DNA from: Rhodoblastus sp963703385
GTDB lineage: Bacteria; Pseudomonadota; Alphaproteobacteria; Rhizobiales; Beijerinckiaceae
NCBI GenBank assembly: GCA_963703385.1
Contig: OY969816.1
Coordinates: forward strand, 992,001 to 1,056,000
Length of the DNA stretch: 64,000 bases
Direction of reading: 5' to 3'
Of this stretch, positions 17,415-25,056 are shown piece after piece; the first letter of the stretch is position 1; each line of letters starts with the position of its first letter. The position numbers were made by a program, and so were the translations under genes. Under the pieces are notes generated by a model, which saw nothing but the letters and a program-made list of their open reading frames with translations, made no database searches and had not been told where the DNA came from.

Positions 17415-19470
17415 CGCCCACCTCCCTGGTTGTGACGCGCGGGTCGGCATGGGCCCTGCGGATCGTGACGAAGCCGGCGGCCATCATGGCGAGGACCACG
17501 GCAATGAAGATCGCGGTTAGCCCCGCGTCCACATAAGTATTGGTGATCACGCGATGCATGTCCTCGACCGTCTTGGCCGGCGCCAGCAACTTGCCCTGCG
17601 CCAGGGCGTCGGAGAATTTCCGCGCGGCGGCAAGGAAGCCGATCGCCAGATCGGCGTCGAACAGTTTTTGCCAGCCGGCGGTCAGGGTGCAGACGATCAG
17701 CCAGACCGTCGGCAGAATCGTGACCCAGACGTAGCGTTCGCGCTTCATCTTGAACAGCACGGCGGTGCAAAGAATGAGCGCAATCGCCGCCAGCATCTGG
17801 TTGGCGATGCCGAACAGCGGCCACAAGGTATTGATGCCGCCGAGCGGATCGACCACGCCCTGGTAAAGGAAATAGCCCCAGCCGGCGACGGCGAGCGCGG
17901 TGGCCGCAATATTGGCGCCCCAGTTTTTGGTCCGCCCCAACACGGGAACGAAATGGCCCAGAAGATCCTGGATCATGAAGCGGGCGACGCGGGTGCCGGC
18001 GTCCACCGTGGTCAGGATGAACAGAGCCTCGAACAGAATCGCGAAATGATACCAGAAGGCCTTGGCCGCCGATCCGCCGAGGAAGCCGGACAGGATTTCC
18101 GACATGCCGACCGCGAGGGTCGGCGCGCCGCCGGCGCGCGACAGAATGGTGTTTTCGCCCACCTCTTTTGCCGTGGCGGCCAACATGTCGGGGGTGACGA
18201 CGAAGCCCCAGGACGAGATCGTCTGCGCGGCCTGCGCGGTGGTGGTCCCGATCAGTCCAGCCGGCGAATTCATGGCGAAATAGACGCCGGGCTGAAGCAG
18301 GGTCGCGGCGATCAGCGCCATCACGCCGACGGCGCTTTCCATCAGCATCGCGCCATAGCCGATCGTGCGGATCTCGCTCTCGCTCATGACCATTTTCGGC
18401 GTCGTGCCCGAGGAGATCAGGGCGTGGAAGCCGGAGACGGCGCCGCAGGCGATGGTGATGAACAGGAAGGGGAACAAGGCCCCTTTGAACACCGGGCCGG
18501 TTCCGTCGATATATTTGGTCACCGCCGGCATGTGCAGCTCCGGCCGCACGATGGCGATGCCGACGGCAAGCGCGAGGATCGTTCCGATCTTGAGGAAGGT
18601 CGAGAGATAATCGCGCGGCGCGAGCAGCAGCCACACCGGCAGGACCGAGGCGACGAAGCCATAGGCGATCAGCATCAACGCCAGCTGGTCGCCCTTGAAG
18701 GTGAAGAGCGGGCCAAGCGTCGGGCTCTGGCTGACCGTCTGGCCATAGACGATGGCAAGCAGCAGCAGGGCAAAGCCGATGAGCGACATTTCGGCGATCC
18801 GGCCGGGGCGGATGAAGCGATTATAGACGCCCATCAGCAGCGCGATCGGCAAGGTCGAGGCGACGGTAAAAGTTCCCCAGGGGCTGCCGGCGAGCGCCTT
18901 GACCACCACCAGAGCCAGCACGGCGAGCAGGATGACCATGATGGCGAGAATGCCGACCTGGCTGATCAACCCGGCGGCCACGCCCATTTCGGTCTTGATG
19001 AGATCGCCGAGCGAGCGCCCGTCGCGGCGGGTGGAAATGAACAGCACGGTGAAATCCTGCACCGCGCCGGCGAAGACCACGCCGACCAGCAGCCACAGCG
19101 TGCCGGGAAGATAGCCCATCTGCGCGGCGAGCACCGGGCCGACCAGCGGGCCGGCGCCGGCGATGGCCGCGAAATGATGGCCGAACAGCACATATTTGTC
19201 GGTCGGCACGTAATCGAGCCCGTCGTTGCGCCGCATTGCCGGCGTCACGCGCGAGTCGTCGAGGCCCAGCGCCCTTTGCGCGATGAACAGGCTGTAGAAG
19301 CGGAAGGCGATCAGATAGACGCAGACCGCCGCCGTCACCAGCCACAGCGCGTTGATGGTTTCGCCGCGATGGAGCGCGATCGTTCCGAGCGAAAAGGCGC
19401 CGACGAGCGCGACAAGGGCCCAGGCGGCCCAGGAAATTGGCGAGCCCTTGGCGAGCTGGGCAGTGGTCAT
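17380..19470 (-). CDS. cstA: CstA-family carbon starvation / pyruvate-peptide transporter
   Basis: A 696-residue polytopic membrane protein with about 16-18 hydrophobic helices. Family landmarks: NDGLDYVPTDKYVLFGHHFAAIAGAGPLVGPVLAAQMGYLPG near residue 85, CGAVSGFHALISSGTTPKM in the middle, and GGINTLWPLFGIANQMLAAIAL toward the C-terminus. CstA proteins import pyruvate or peptides, often on carbon starvation. Together with ybdD it forms a two-gene unit. Length fits the family (~690-700). Substrate here is not determined. Confidence 0.93.
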   Translation of the reverse strand: MTTAQLAKGSPISWAAWALVALVGAFSLGTIALHRGETINALWLVTAAVCVYLIAFRFYSLFIAQRALGLDDSRVTPAMRRNDGLDYVPTDKYVLFGHHFAAIAGAGPLVGPVLAAQMGYLPGTLWLLVGVVFAGAVQDFTVLFISTRRDGRSLGDLIKTEMGVAAGLISQVGILAIMVILLAVLALVVVKALAGSPWGTFTVASTLPIALLMGVYNRFIRPGRIAEMSLIGFALLLLAIVYGQTVSQSPTLGPLFTFKGDQLALMLIAYGFVASVLPVWLLLAPRDYLSTFLKIGTILALAVGIAIVRPELHMPAVTKYIDGTGPVFKGALFPFLFITIACGAVSGFHALISSGTTPKMVMSESEIRTIGYGAMLMESAVGVMALIAATLLQPGVYFAMNSPAGLIGTTTAQAAQTISSWGFVVTPDMLAATAKEVGENTILSRAGGAPTLAVGMSEILSGFLGGSAAKAFWYHFAILFEALFILTTVDAGTRVARFMIQDLLGHFVPVLGRTKNWGANIAATALAVAGWGYFLYQGVVDPLGGINTLWPLFGIANQMLAAIALILCTAVLFKMKRERYVWVTILPTVWLIVCTLTAGWQKLFDADLAIGFLAAARKFSDALAQGKLLAPAKTVEDMHRVITNTYVDAGLTAIFIAVVLAMMAAGFVTIRRAHADPRVTTREVGDDLPGLQPVKA

Positions 19471-19554
19471 TGACGCTTCCTCCGCGCCCGCTCTTGATCG
19501 GCGGACGGTTTTACCAAGCTAATCTAGTCAAGCGACGCGGATTTGAAAATATCG

Positions 19555-19577
19555 GCCGCCCGGAAAATCCGGGCGGC
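19555..19577 (-). terminator. Intrinsic-type hairpin after Rieske gene
   Basis: GCCGCCCGGA (19555-19564) and TCCGGGCGGC (19568-19577) are perfect inverted copies with a 3-base loop, 22 bases beyond the stop of the minus-strand Rieske gene. On the minus strand CGATATTTTC follows, a modest U-rich tail. Likely terminates the Rieske transcript before cstA. Confidence 0.65.
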
Positions 19578-19599
19578 GAACAGGGTTTTTCCGCCCCGA

Positions 19600-20244
19600 T
19601 CAGAGCTGGACGACCTCGTCGAAGGAAAAAGTCTGGCCCGGCGGATTTTCGCCGAGGCGCAGCGTCTTGGCGTTGACCATGCGATAGGGCGGGACCGGCA
19701 GATTATAAGGCGCCGGAACGTTCTGGTAGACGCGGCCGGCAAGGTCGTATTTCGAACCGTGGCAGGGGCAGAAATAGCCGCCCGGCCAGCCCGGGCCCTG
19801 CTGGTCCTTGTTGGGCTCGAAGATCGGAATGCAGCCGAGATGGGTGCAGACGCCGACCACGATGAACCATTGCGGATCGAGCGAACGATGCCAGTTCCGC
19901 GCGTAGGGCGGCTGTTGCACGACCGACGAATCCGGATCGCGCAGATTCGCGACCAGGGCCGAATCCTTGAGCGTCGCCAGCGCCGCCGCCGGCCGGTTGA
20001 CGACGAAGACCGGATGGCCGCGCCACAGCACCGAAATCTGCTGGCCCGGCGCGACGGAAGAAATATCGACATCGAACGGCGCCCCGGCGGCGATGGTCCG
20101 GGCGTCGGGCGACATTTCCGCAATCAGCGGCCAGATCGCCGCCGCCGTTCCCACGGCGGCGAAGGCGCCGGTGGCGACAAAAAGGAAATCTCGGCGGGTC
20201 GGCGCGGGCGCTTGCGGGCTGGCGTGCAGGGAAACCTCGGTCAT
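19600..20244 (-). CDS. petA: Ubiquinol-cytochrome c reductase Rieske iron-sulfur subunit
   Basis: A 214-residue Rieske protein of the cytochrome bc1 complex. A Tat-type N-terminal signal/anchor (TRRDFLFVATGAFAAVG, residues 16-32) precedes a periplasmic domain with both 2Fe-2S ligand boxes, CTHLGC (133-138) and CPCHGS (about 159-164), and the C-terminal proline loop (PAPYNLPVPPYRM). It passes electrons from ubiquinol to cytochrome c1. The expected cytochrome b and c1 genes are not downstream: a hairpin and then cstA follow. ATG at 20244 is preceded by GCGAGG. Confidence 0.94.
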   Translation of the reverse strand: MTEVSLHASPQAPAPTRRDFLFVATGAFAAVGTAAAIWPLIAEMSPDARTIAAGAPFDVDISSVAPGQQISVLWRGHPVFVVNRPAAALATLKDSALVANLRDPDSSVVQQPPYARNWHRSLDPQWFIVVGVCTHLGCIPIFEPNKDQQGPGWPGGYFCPCHGSKYDLAGRVYQNVPAPYNLPVPPYRMVNAKTLRLGENPPGQTFSFDEVVQL

Positions 20245-20415
20245 CTGGGCCTCGCGGGTTGGACATCCCCCCATAAGAATTTGGGCGCCGGCGCCGCGTC
20301 GCGCAAGGGTCAAGAAGGTTCGCGTCGGGCTGGCGATTCCATTCGCCGGATCGTGGCAATGATGCGCTGTAATTCCCTGCGGAGGACGATTCGCGCAGAT
20401 GGCGCGCTTCTTCGG

Positions 20416-22221
20416 TCAGGCGGGGAGCGGGACGGGTCCGTCGAGTTCGATCCGCTCGGGCCGAAGCAGTTTCAGCCTGCCATCCGCGCCCACCGCCAGC
20501 CGATGCACATAGAAATGGGGCGGGCCGCCGTCAGGCCGCGTCATGACCGGCGACGGCGCCGAGACGATGCGAAGCCCGCCGCATTCGCCGACCCAGTCGA
20601 TGTGCCGGTGGCCGTGCATCACGACCACGCGGCCCGCCAGAGCCTGCATCCGGCGGACGAACCAGGCGCCGTTGATCAGCGCCGTGCCGATGCGCTCCGA
20701 CATCGCCTTGGCCGGGCGCGGATATTCCACCAGATGGTGATGCAGGCCGATCGCCCAATGCGCCCGGGGATAATGCGCCATGACCGCATTGATGGCGCGG
20801 GCCTGTTCCCACGAGATCATCCCCAAAGCGTTGGTGAACGAGAAATGGGTGTCGGCGTTGGAGTTCAGCAGGATGAGTCCGAGCCCGTCGTCGCGTTCCG
20901 GCGCGATCGCCAGCGGAAAGGCGCGGGTCCAGACATCCGACAATTCCGCCGAGAAGACCGGCCTGCCCTCGTCCATGAATGACTCGATGGCGCGGCGATG
21001 CGGCGCGAGCGCCGCCGACAGACTGCCGCCCAGACGGCCGCCAACGGGATCGACGACGCGCGCGCGCTCCCCCTGGACGTCGCCCATGGCGGCAAGAACG
21101 CGCAATTTGCGCAGGCGCTTGACCGGGCTCATCGGCAGGTCGAGCCGCGCCGGGTTGGAGCGGTCGACGATATTGAGATCATGATTGCCCGGCGCGATCG
21201 CGATCAGTCCGGCGAGGGCGGGATGGCGCGCGACAATATCGAAAAATTCGGCCCATTCGCTGGAGAGGCCGGCGTCGGTGACGTCGCCGGTGATCAGGAT
21301 CGCATGCAGCGGCGCTTCCGCGTGCAAAACTTCGAGCCGCTCGAAAACCTGCTGCAGCCGCTCGTTGCCGCGAGGCCCCGCCCGGCCGCTTTCGATGCGG
21401 AAGCCGTAGCGCTCGCCGACGACGTGAATGTCGGAGAGGTGGACGATGCGCCAGACGTCGCCATCAGCCGGCGGCGGGTCGAAAATGTCCAGATCGCGCG
21501 GCTGGTCCATGGTCGCGTCGGCTATTCCCCAGCCGAGCGCGGCGACGGCGACATAGGCGCCGACCAGGGCGGCGCTGTTGGCGAAAGCCGCCCGGGCCAG
21601 CCGCCGCGGCGCATCCAGAAGGGCGAAATCGCCAATGAAAAGCGTCGTGGGCCAGACCTTGACCAGAGCCAGCAGCGCGACGCCGCTGATCAGCAGGCCC
21701 GCGACCATGGCGGCTGCCGAGCGCGCCAACGGCAGTTTCGCGCTTCCCGGCGCGAGCTTTCCTTCGACCAGCTGGCGAAGCCCCTCGCGGCACATCGCGT
21801 AAAAAGGCTGGACGGCGAGCGCGTTGAGCGACCAGAAACTGTGCTCGGCCATGCGGAACAGCCGACGTGACGAAAAAAGCGCCAAGGCGGCCAGCGCCGC
21901 GAGGACCAGGGCCGACCAGACCTCGACCTGCAAGGCCATGACCTGGCCGAAGACTTCACCGAGCCAGATCGACGCCAGAATCGGCGCCACACCGAGAACA
22001 AGACCGGGCAGGCCGATCAGCAGAAACCAGGCGGCGACCAGCTTCGGCAGGCTGATCTCGGCGAGAAGCGAGCCCGCAAGCAGAAGCAGCGAGTGCTTCT
22101 TGGGGCTGGACGAGTCGCTTTCGACATCGCCGAGGCGCGGATCGTAAATGGGCTGCAAGAGCGGCCTCCAATCATTTCCGAAATGGCTTATCCACCACAA
22201 TCCGCGCCCATGCGAGCCCAT
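20416..22221 (-). CDS. Membrane-anchored calcineurin-like metallophosphoesterase
   Basis: About 600 residues. The N-terminal ~280 contain several hydrophobic helices (SLLLLAGSLLAEISLPK, LVAAWFLLIGLPGLVLGVAP, LVLAALAALALF, AAMVAGLLISGVALLALV, AALVGAYVAVAALGWGIA). The C-terminal half is a calcineurin-like phosphoesterase with its metal-binding signatures in order: HLSDIHVV, ITGDVTDAG, APGNHDLN, GLHHHLVEYP and VVMHGHRHIDW. The substrate is unknown. The ATG at 22221 is the best guess; no strong ribosome-binding site supports it. It is divergent from the HAD gene, with 159 bases between. Confidence 0.8.
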   Translation of the reverse strand: MGSHGRGLWWISHFGNDWRPLLQPIYDPRLGDVESDSSSPKKHSLLLLAGSLLAEISLPKLVAAWFLLIGLPGLVLGVAPILASIWLGEVFGQVMALQVEVWSALVLAALAALALFSSRRLFRMAEHSFWSLNALAVQPFYAMCREGLRQLVEGKLAPGSAKLPLARSAAAMVAGLLISGVALLALVKVWPTTLFIGDFALLDAPRRLARAAFANSAALVGAYVAVAALGWGIADATMDQPRDLDIFDPPPADGDVWRIVHLSDIHVVGERYGFRIESGRAGPRGNERLQQVFERLEVLHAEAPLHAILITGDVTDAGLSSEWAEFFDIVARHPALAGLIAIAPGNHDLNIVDRSNPARLDLPMSPVKRLRKLRVLAAMGDVQGERARVVDPVGGRLGGSLSAALAPHRRAIESFMDEGRPVFSAELSDVWTRAFPLAIAPERDDGLGLILLNSNADTHFSFTNALGMISWEQARAINAVMAHYPRAHWAIGLHHHLVEYPRPAKAMSERIGTALINGAWFVRRMQALAGRVVVMHGHRHIDWVGECGGLRIVSAPSPVMTRPDGGPPHFYVHRLAVGADGRLKLLRPERIELDGPVPLPA

Positions 22222-22380
22222 ATTCTTCGGTGCCGGCAATTCCTGCCCAGACGACGAGACCCGTCGGCATGGCGAGTCGATTCGATGTCGATTCGGTTGG
22301 CGCTGCGCCTCGGCGGGATTATAACGATATGCGAGGACAGGTTCCGCCGCGTGAGGCGGGCCAGGCGAGGGAGACCGGCT

Positions 22381-23058
22381 GTGAAGCTCATAGTTTTCGA
22401 CATCGACGGCACTTTGGTCGACAGCCAGAACTGCATCGTCGAGGCGCAGAGGCGGGCCTTCGCCGCGCTCGGCATGGAGGCGCCGCTGACCCGCGAAAAG
22501 GCGCTGTCGGTCGTCGGCCTGTCGCTGGTCGAAGCCTTTGACGCGCTGACCGAGGGCAGGGGGCCGAGCAAGGAGCTGGCCGAGGCTTACAAGAACGCCT
22601 GGATGCAATTGCGCGGCGAATCGAAAATCGAGGACCGTTGCCCGGCCTATCCTGGCATGCAGGATTTTCTGCGCGAGTTGTCGGAGCGCCAGGACTGCCT
22701 GCTCGGCATCGCCACCGGCAAGTCGCGCGCCGGCGTCGATCGCCTGTTCGAGACTTACGGCTGGCATGGCCTGTTCGCCACGGTGCAGACGGCGGATGAC
22801 GCGCCCTCAAAACCCGCGCCCGACATGTTCAACCGCGCGCTTGCTGAAGCCGGCGTCGCGGCGCGCGAAGCCTGCATGGTCGGCGACACCGTGTTCGACA
22901 TGCACATGGCGCATTACGCCGGCGCTCATACCATCGGCGTCGGCTGGGGCTATCATCGCCACGACAGGCTGACAAAGGCCGGCGCGGCGAGGATCGTCAA
23001 CAATCTGGACGAATTGCGCGTCGAACTCGACGAGTTCCTGCAATGCGTGACGACCTGA
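22381..23058 (+). CDS. HAD-family phosphatase (Gph-like)
   Basis: A 225-residue haloacid dehalogenase superfamily hydrolase of the phosphoglycolate-phosphatase-like type. Motif I is FDIDGTLVDSQ (nucleophile aspartate near residue 7), motif II is in IATGKSRAGVD, motif III is the lysine in APSKPAPDMF and motif IV is VGDTVFDMHMA. The cap domain lies between residues 15 and 80. GTG at 22381 is preceded by GCGAGGGAGACC. The 3' end overlaps the ATP12 gene by 16 bases, suggesting coupled expression. Substrate not assigned. Confidence 0.88.
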   Translation: MKLIVFDIDGTLVDSQNCIVEAQRRAFAALGMEAPLTREKALSVVGLSLVEAFDALTEGRGPSKELAEAYKNAWMQLRGESKIEDRCPAYPGMQDFLRELSERQDCLLGIATGKSRAGVDRLFETYGWHGLFATVQTADDAPSKPAPDMFNRALAEAGVAAREACMVGDTVFDMHMAHYAGAHTIGVGWGYHRHDRLTKAGAARIVNNLDELRVELDEFLQCVTT

Positions 23059-23840
23059 GCGCGCTTTTCGTCGCATCCGGCGAACGCGACCCGGTCAAGG
23101 CGGCGCGGCAGGATTCCAAGCGCCCGCCGCCAAAAAAATTCTATTCGCACGTCGGCGTCGAGGCGCGCGAGGGGGGATTTGCCCTGACCCTCGACGGCAA
23201 GCCGGTCCTGACCCCGGCGCGCGCGCCGCTGATCGCGCCGACGCCGGCGCTCGCCGAGGCTCTTGCCGCGGAATGGCGCAGGCAAGGGTATTTTATCGAC
23301 CCCGCCGACATGCCGATCACCCGCATGGTCAATACGGCGCTCGACGGCGTGAGCCGCGCCATGGCGGCGACGGCGGCCGAAATCGTCAAGTTCGCGGGCT
23401 CCGACCTCGTCTGCTACCGGGCCGGCGAGCCTGAAAACCTGGTCGCGGCGCAGAACGCCGCCTGGGAGCCGATTCTCGGCTATTTCCGCGAGGTTTTCCG
23501 CGCGCCCTTCCTTTGCGCCGAGGGCGTGATGTTCGTCGCCCAGCCGGCCGAAACCCTGGCTCTGATCGAACAGCGCGTCGCGCGCGTGGCGGAAAAGCCC
23601 GACGGCGCGCTGCGTCTGGCCGCGCTCCATGTGATGACCACGCTCACCGGCTCCGTCCTGATTGCGCTGGCGCTGGTCGAGGGCGCGCTGGGGTTGGACG
23701 CGGCGTGGCAGGCCGCCCATGTGGACGAGGACCACCAATGGCGCCTGTGGGGCGGGGACGAGGAAGCTTACGAACGCCGCGCGGCCCGCTTCAGGGACAT
23801 GCGCGCGGCCTACGAGCTTTACGCCGCGCTTGAGGGGTGA
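23043..23840 (+). CDS. ATP12-family F1-ATPase assembly chaperone
   Basis: A 265-residue ATP12 family protein; in mitochondria and alphaproteobacteria it helps assemble the alpha subunit of F1-ATP synthase. Family features are KKFYSHVGVEAREGGFALTLDGKPVLTPARAPL, AEWRRQGYFIDPADMPITRMVNTALDGV, SDLVCYRA and the C-terminal WGGDEEAYERRAARFRDM. It overlaps the upstream HAD gene by 16 bases, and this HAD-ATP12 pairing suggests one operon. Convergent with prfB after 33 bases. Confidence 0.9.
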   Translation: MRDDLSALFVASGERDPVKAARQDSKRPPPKKFYSHVGVEAREGGFALTLDGKPVLTPARAPLIAPTPALAEALAAEWRRQGYFIDPADMPITRMVNTALDGVSRAMAATAAEIVKFAGSDLVCYRAGEPENLVAAQNAAWEPILGYFREVFRAPFLCAEGVMFVAQPAETLALIEQRVARVAEKPDGALRLAALHVMTTLTGSVLIALALVEGALGLDAAWQAAHVDEDHQWRLWGGDEEAYERRAARFRDMRAAYELYAALEG

Positions 23841-23873
23841 CAAAGCAGCGACGCGCCAGTCTTGCGCGCCGCC

Positions 23874-25005
23874 TTATTCCACGTCCTCCACCTTGTCCGG
23901 CCCGCCGCCATAGACGCGCTGGGCCAGCGCCGCCTCCATGAAGGCGTCGATGTCGCCGTCGAGCACGTCGTCGGGCGCGCCCGAGACCACGCCGGTGCGC
24001 AGGTCCTTCACCATCTGGTAGGGCTGGAGCACATAGGAGCGGATCTGGTGGCCCCAGCCGATCTCGGTCTTGGCGGCGTTGATCTTGTCCGCCTCGGCCG
24101 CGCGCTTTTCGAGTTCGAATTCATAGAGTCGGGCGCGCAGCATGTTCCAGGCGGTGGCGCGGTTCTTGTGCTGCGAGCGCTCCATCTGGCACGCCACCAC
24201 GATGCCGGTCGGAATATGGGTGATGCGCACCGCGGAATCGGTCTTGTTGATGTGTTGGCCGCCGGCGCCCTGCGCGCGATAAGTGTCGATGCGGCAGTCG
24301 TTTTCGTTGATCTGGATATCGATTCTGTCGTCCACCACCGGATAGACCCACGCCGAAGCAAAACTCGTGTGGCGGCGGGCGTTGGAATCGAAAGGCGAAA
24401 TGCGCACCAGCCGGTGCACGCCCGATTCCGTCTTGGCCCAGCCGTGGGCGTTATGGCCCTTGATCAGCAGAGTCGCCGATTTGACGCCGGCCTCGTCGCC
24501 CGACGTTTCCTCGATCAATTCGACCTTGAACTTGTGGCGCTCCGCCCAGCGCGCATACATGCGCACGAGCATGCGCGCCCAGTCGCAGCTCTCCGTCCCG
24601 CCGGCGCCGGAATGCACTTCGATATAGGTGTCGTTGGCGTCGGCCTCGCCCGAGAACAGGGCCTCGATCTGCCGGCGTCCGGCCTCGGCCTGGATGCTTT
24701 TGAGCTGGCCGATCCCTTCGAGTTCGGCGGATTCGTCGCCTTCCATCTCGCCCAGTTCGATGAGCGTGATGGCGTCCTCGAGATCGCGCTCCATCTTTTC
24801 CATCGCGCCGAGGCGATCCTCGAGCTCGGTGCGCTCGCGCATCAGTTTCTGCGCATTTTCGGGATGGTCCCAGAAATTGGGCTCTTCGGATTTGGCGTTC
24901 AGTTCGGCGAGGCGGCGGGTCGAGTTCTCGACGTCAAAGATGCCTCCTCAGCAGCCCGACCGACTGCTTGATCTGCTCTACGAGCGACACGGCTTCCGCA
25001 CGCAT
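23874..25005 (-). CDS. prfB: Peptide chain release factor 2 with programmed +1 frameshift
   Basis: RF2 recognises UGA and UAA stops. Translation begins at ATG 25005 (AGGAA upstream), reads 23 codons (MRAEAVSLVEQIKQSVG...) and meets an in-frame TGA at 24936-24934. The remaining ~353 codons continue in the +1 frame from 24935 as DVENSTRRLAEL, so the coding region is complement(join(23874..24935,24937..25005)). Hallmarks are the SPF tripeptide (RISPFDS) that reads the stop codon and the GGQ loop (GAGGQHINKTDSAVR) that triggers hydrolysis. The break is the classical RF2 autoregulatory site, not a mutation. It is 51 bases after mrcA, a conserved neighbour. Confidence 0.95.
24930..24950 (-). promoter_or_regulatory. 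RF2 programmed +1 frameshift site
   Basis: On the minus strand the sequence is AGGAGG-CAT-CTT-TGA-C. A Shine-Dalgarno-like AGGAGG sits three bases before the slippery CTT, which is followed directly by the stop TGA and C. This has the same architecture as the E. coli prfB site (AGGGGG-UAU-CUU-UGA-C). Low RF2 favours slippage to CTTT and synthesis of more RF2. Confidence 0.95.
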
Positions 25006-25056
25006 GACGATTCCTGATTCTATAAGGGAAGGGCACAGATAAGGGTCAAATGGCCG

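Noticed and set aside
17554..19473. Long frame antisense to cstA
   Set aside because: Low-complexity H/D/Q/R-rich translation typical of the reverse strand of a membrane-protein gene.
24934..24936. Nonsense mutation in prfB
   Set aside because: The TGA sits in the exact RF2 recoding context (AGGAGG, CTT, TGA, C), so it is programmed.
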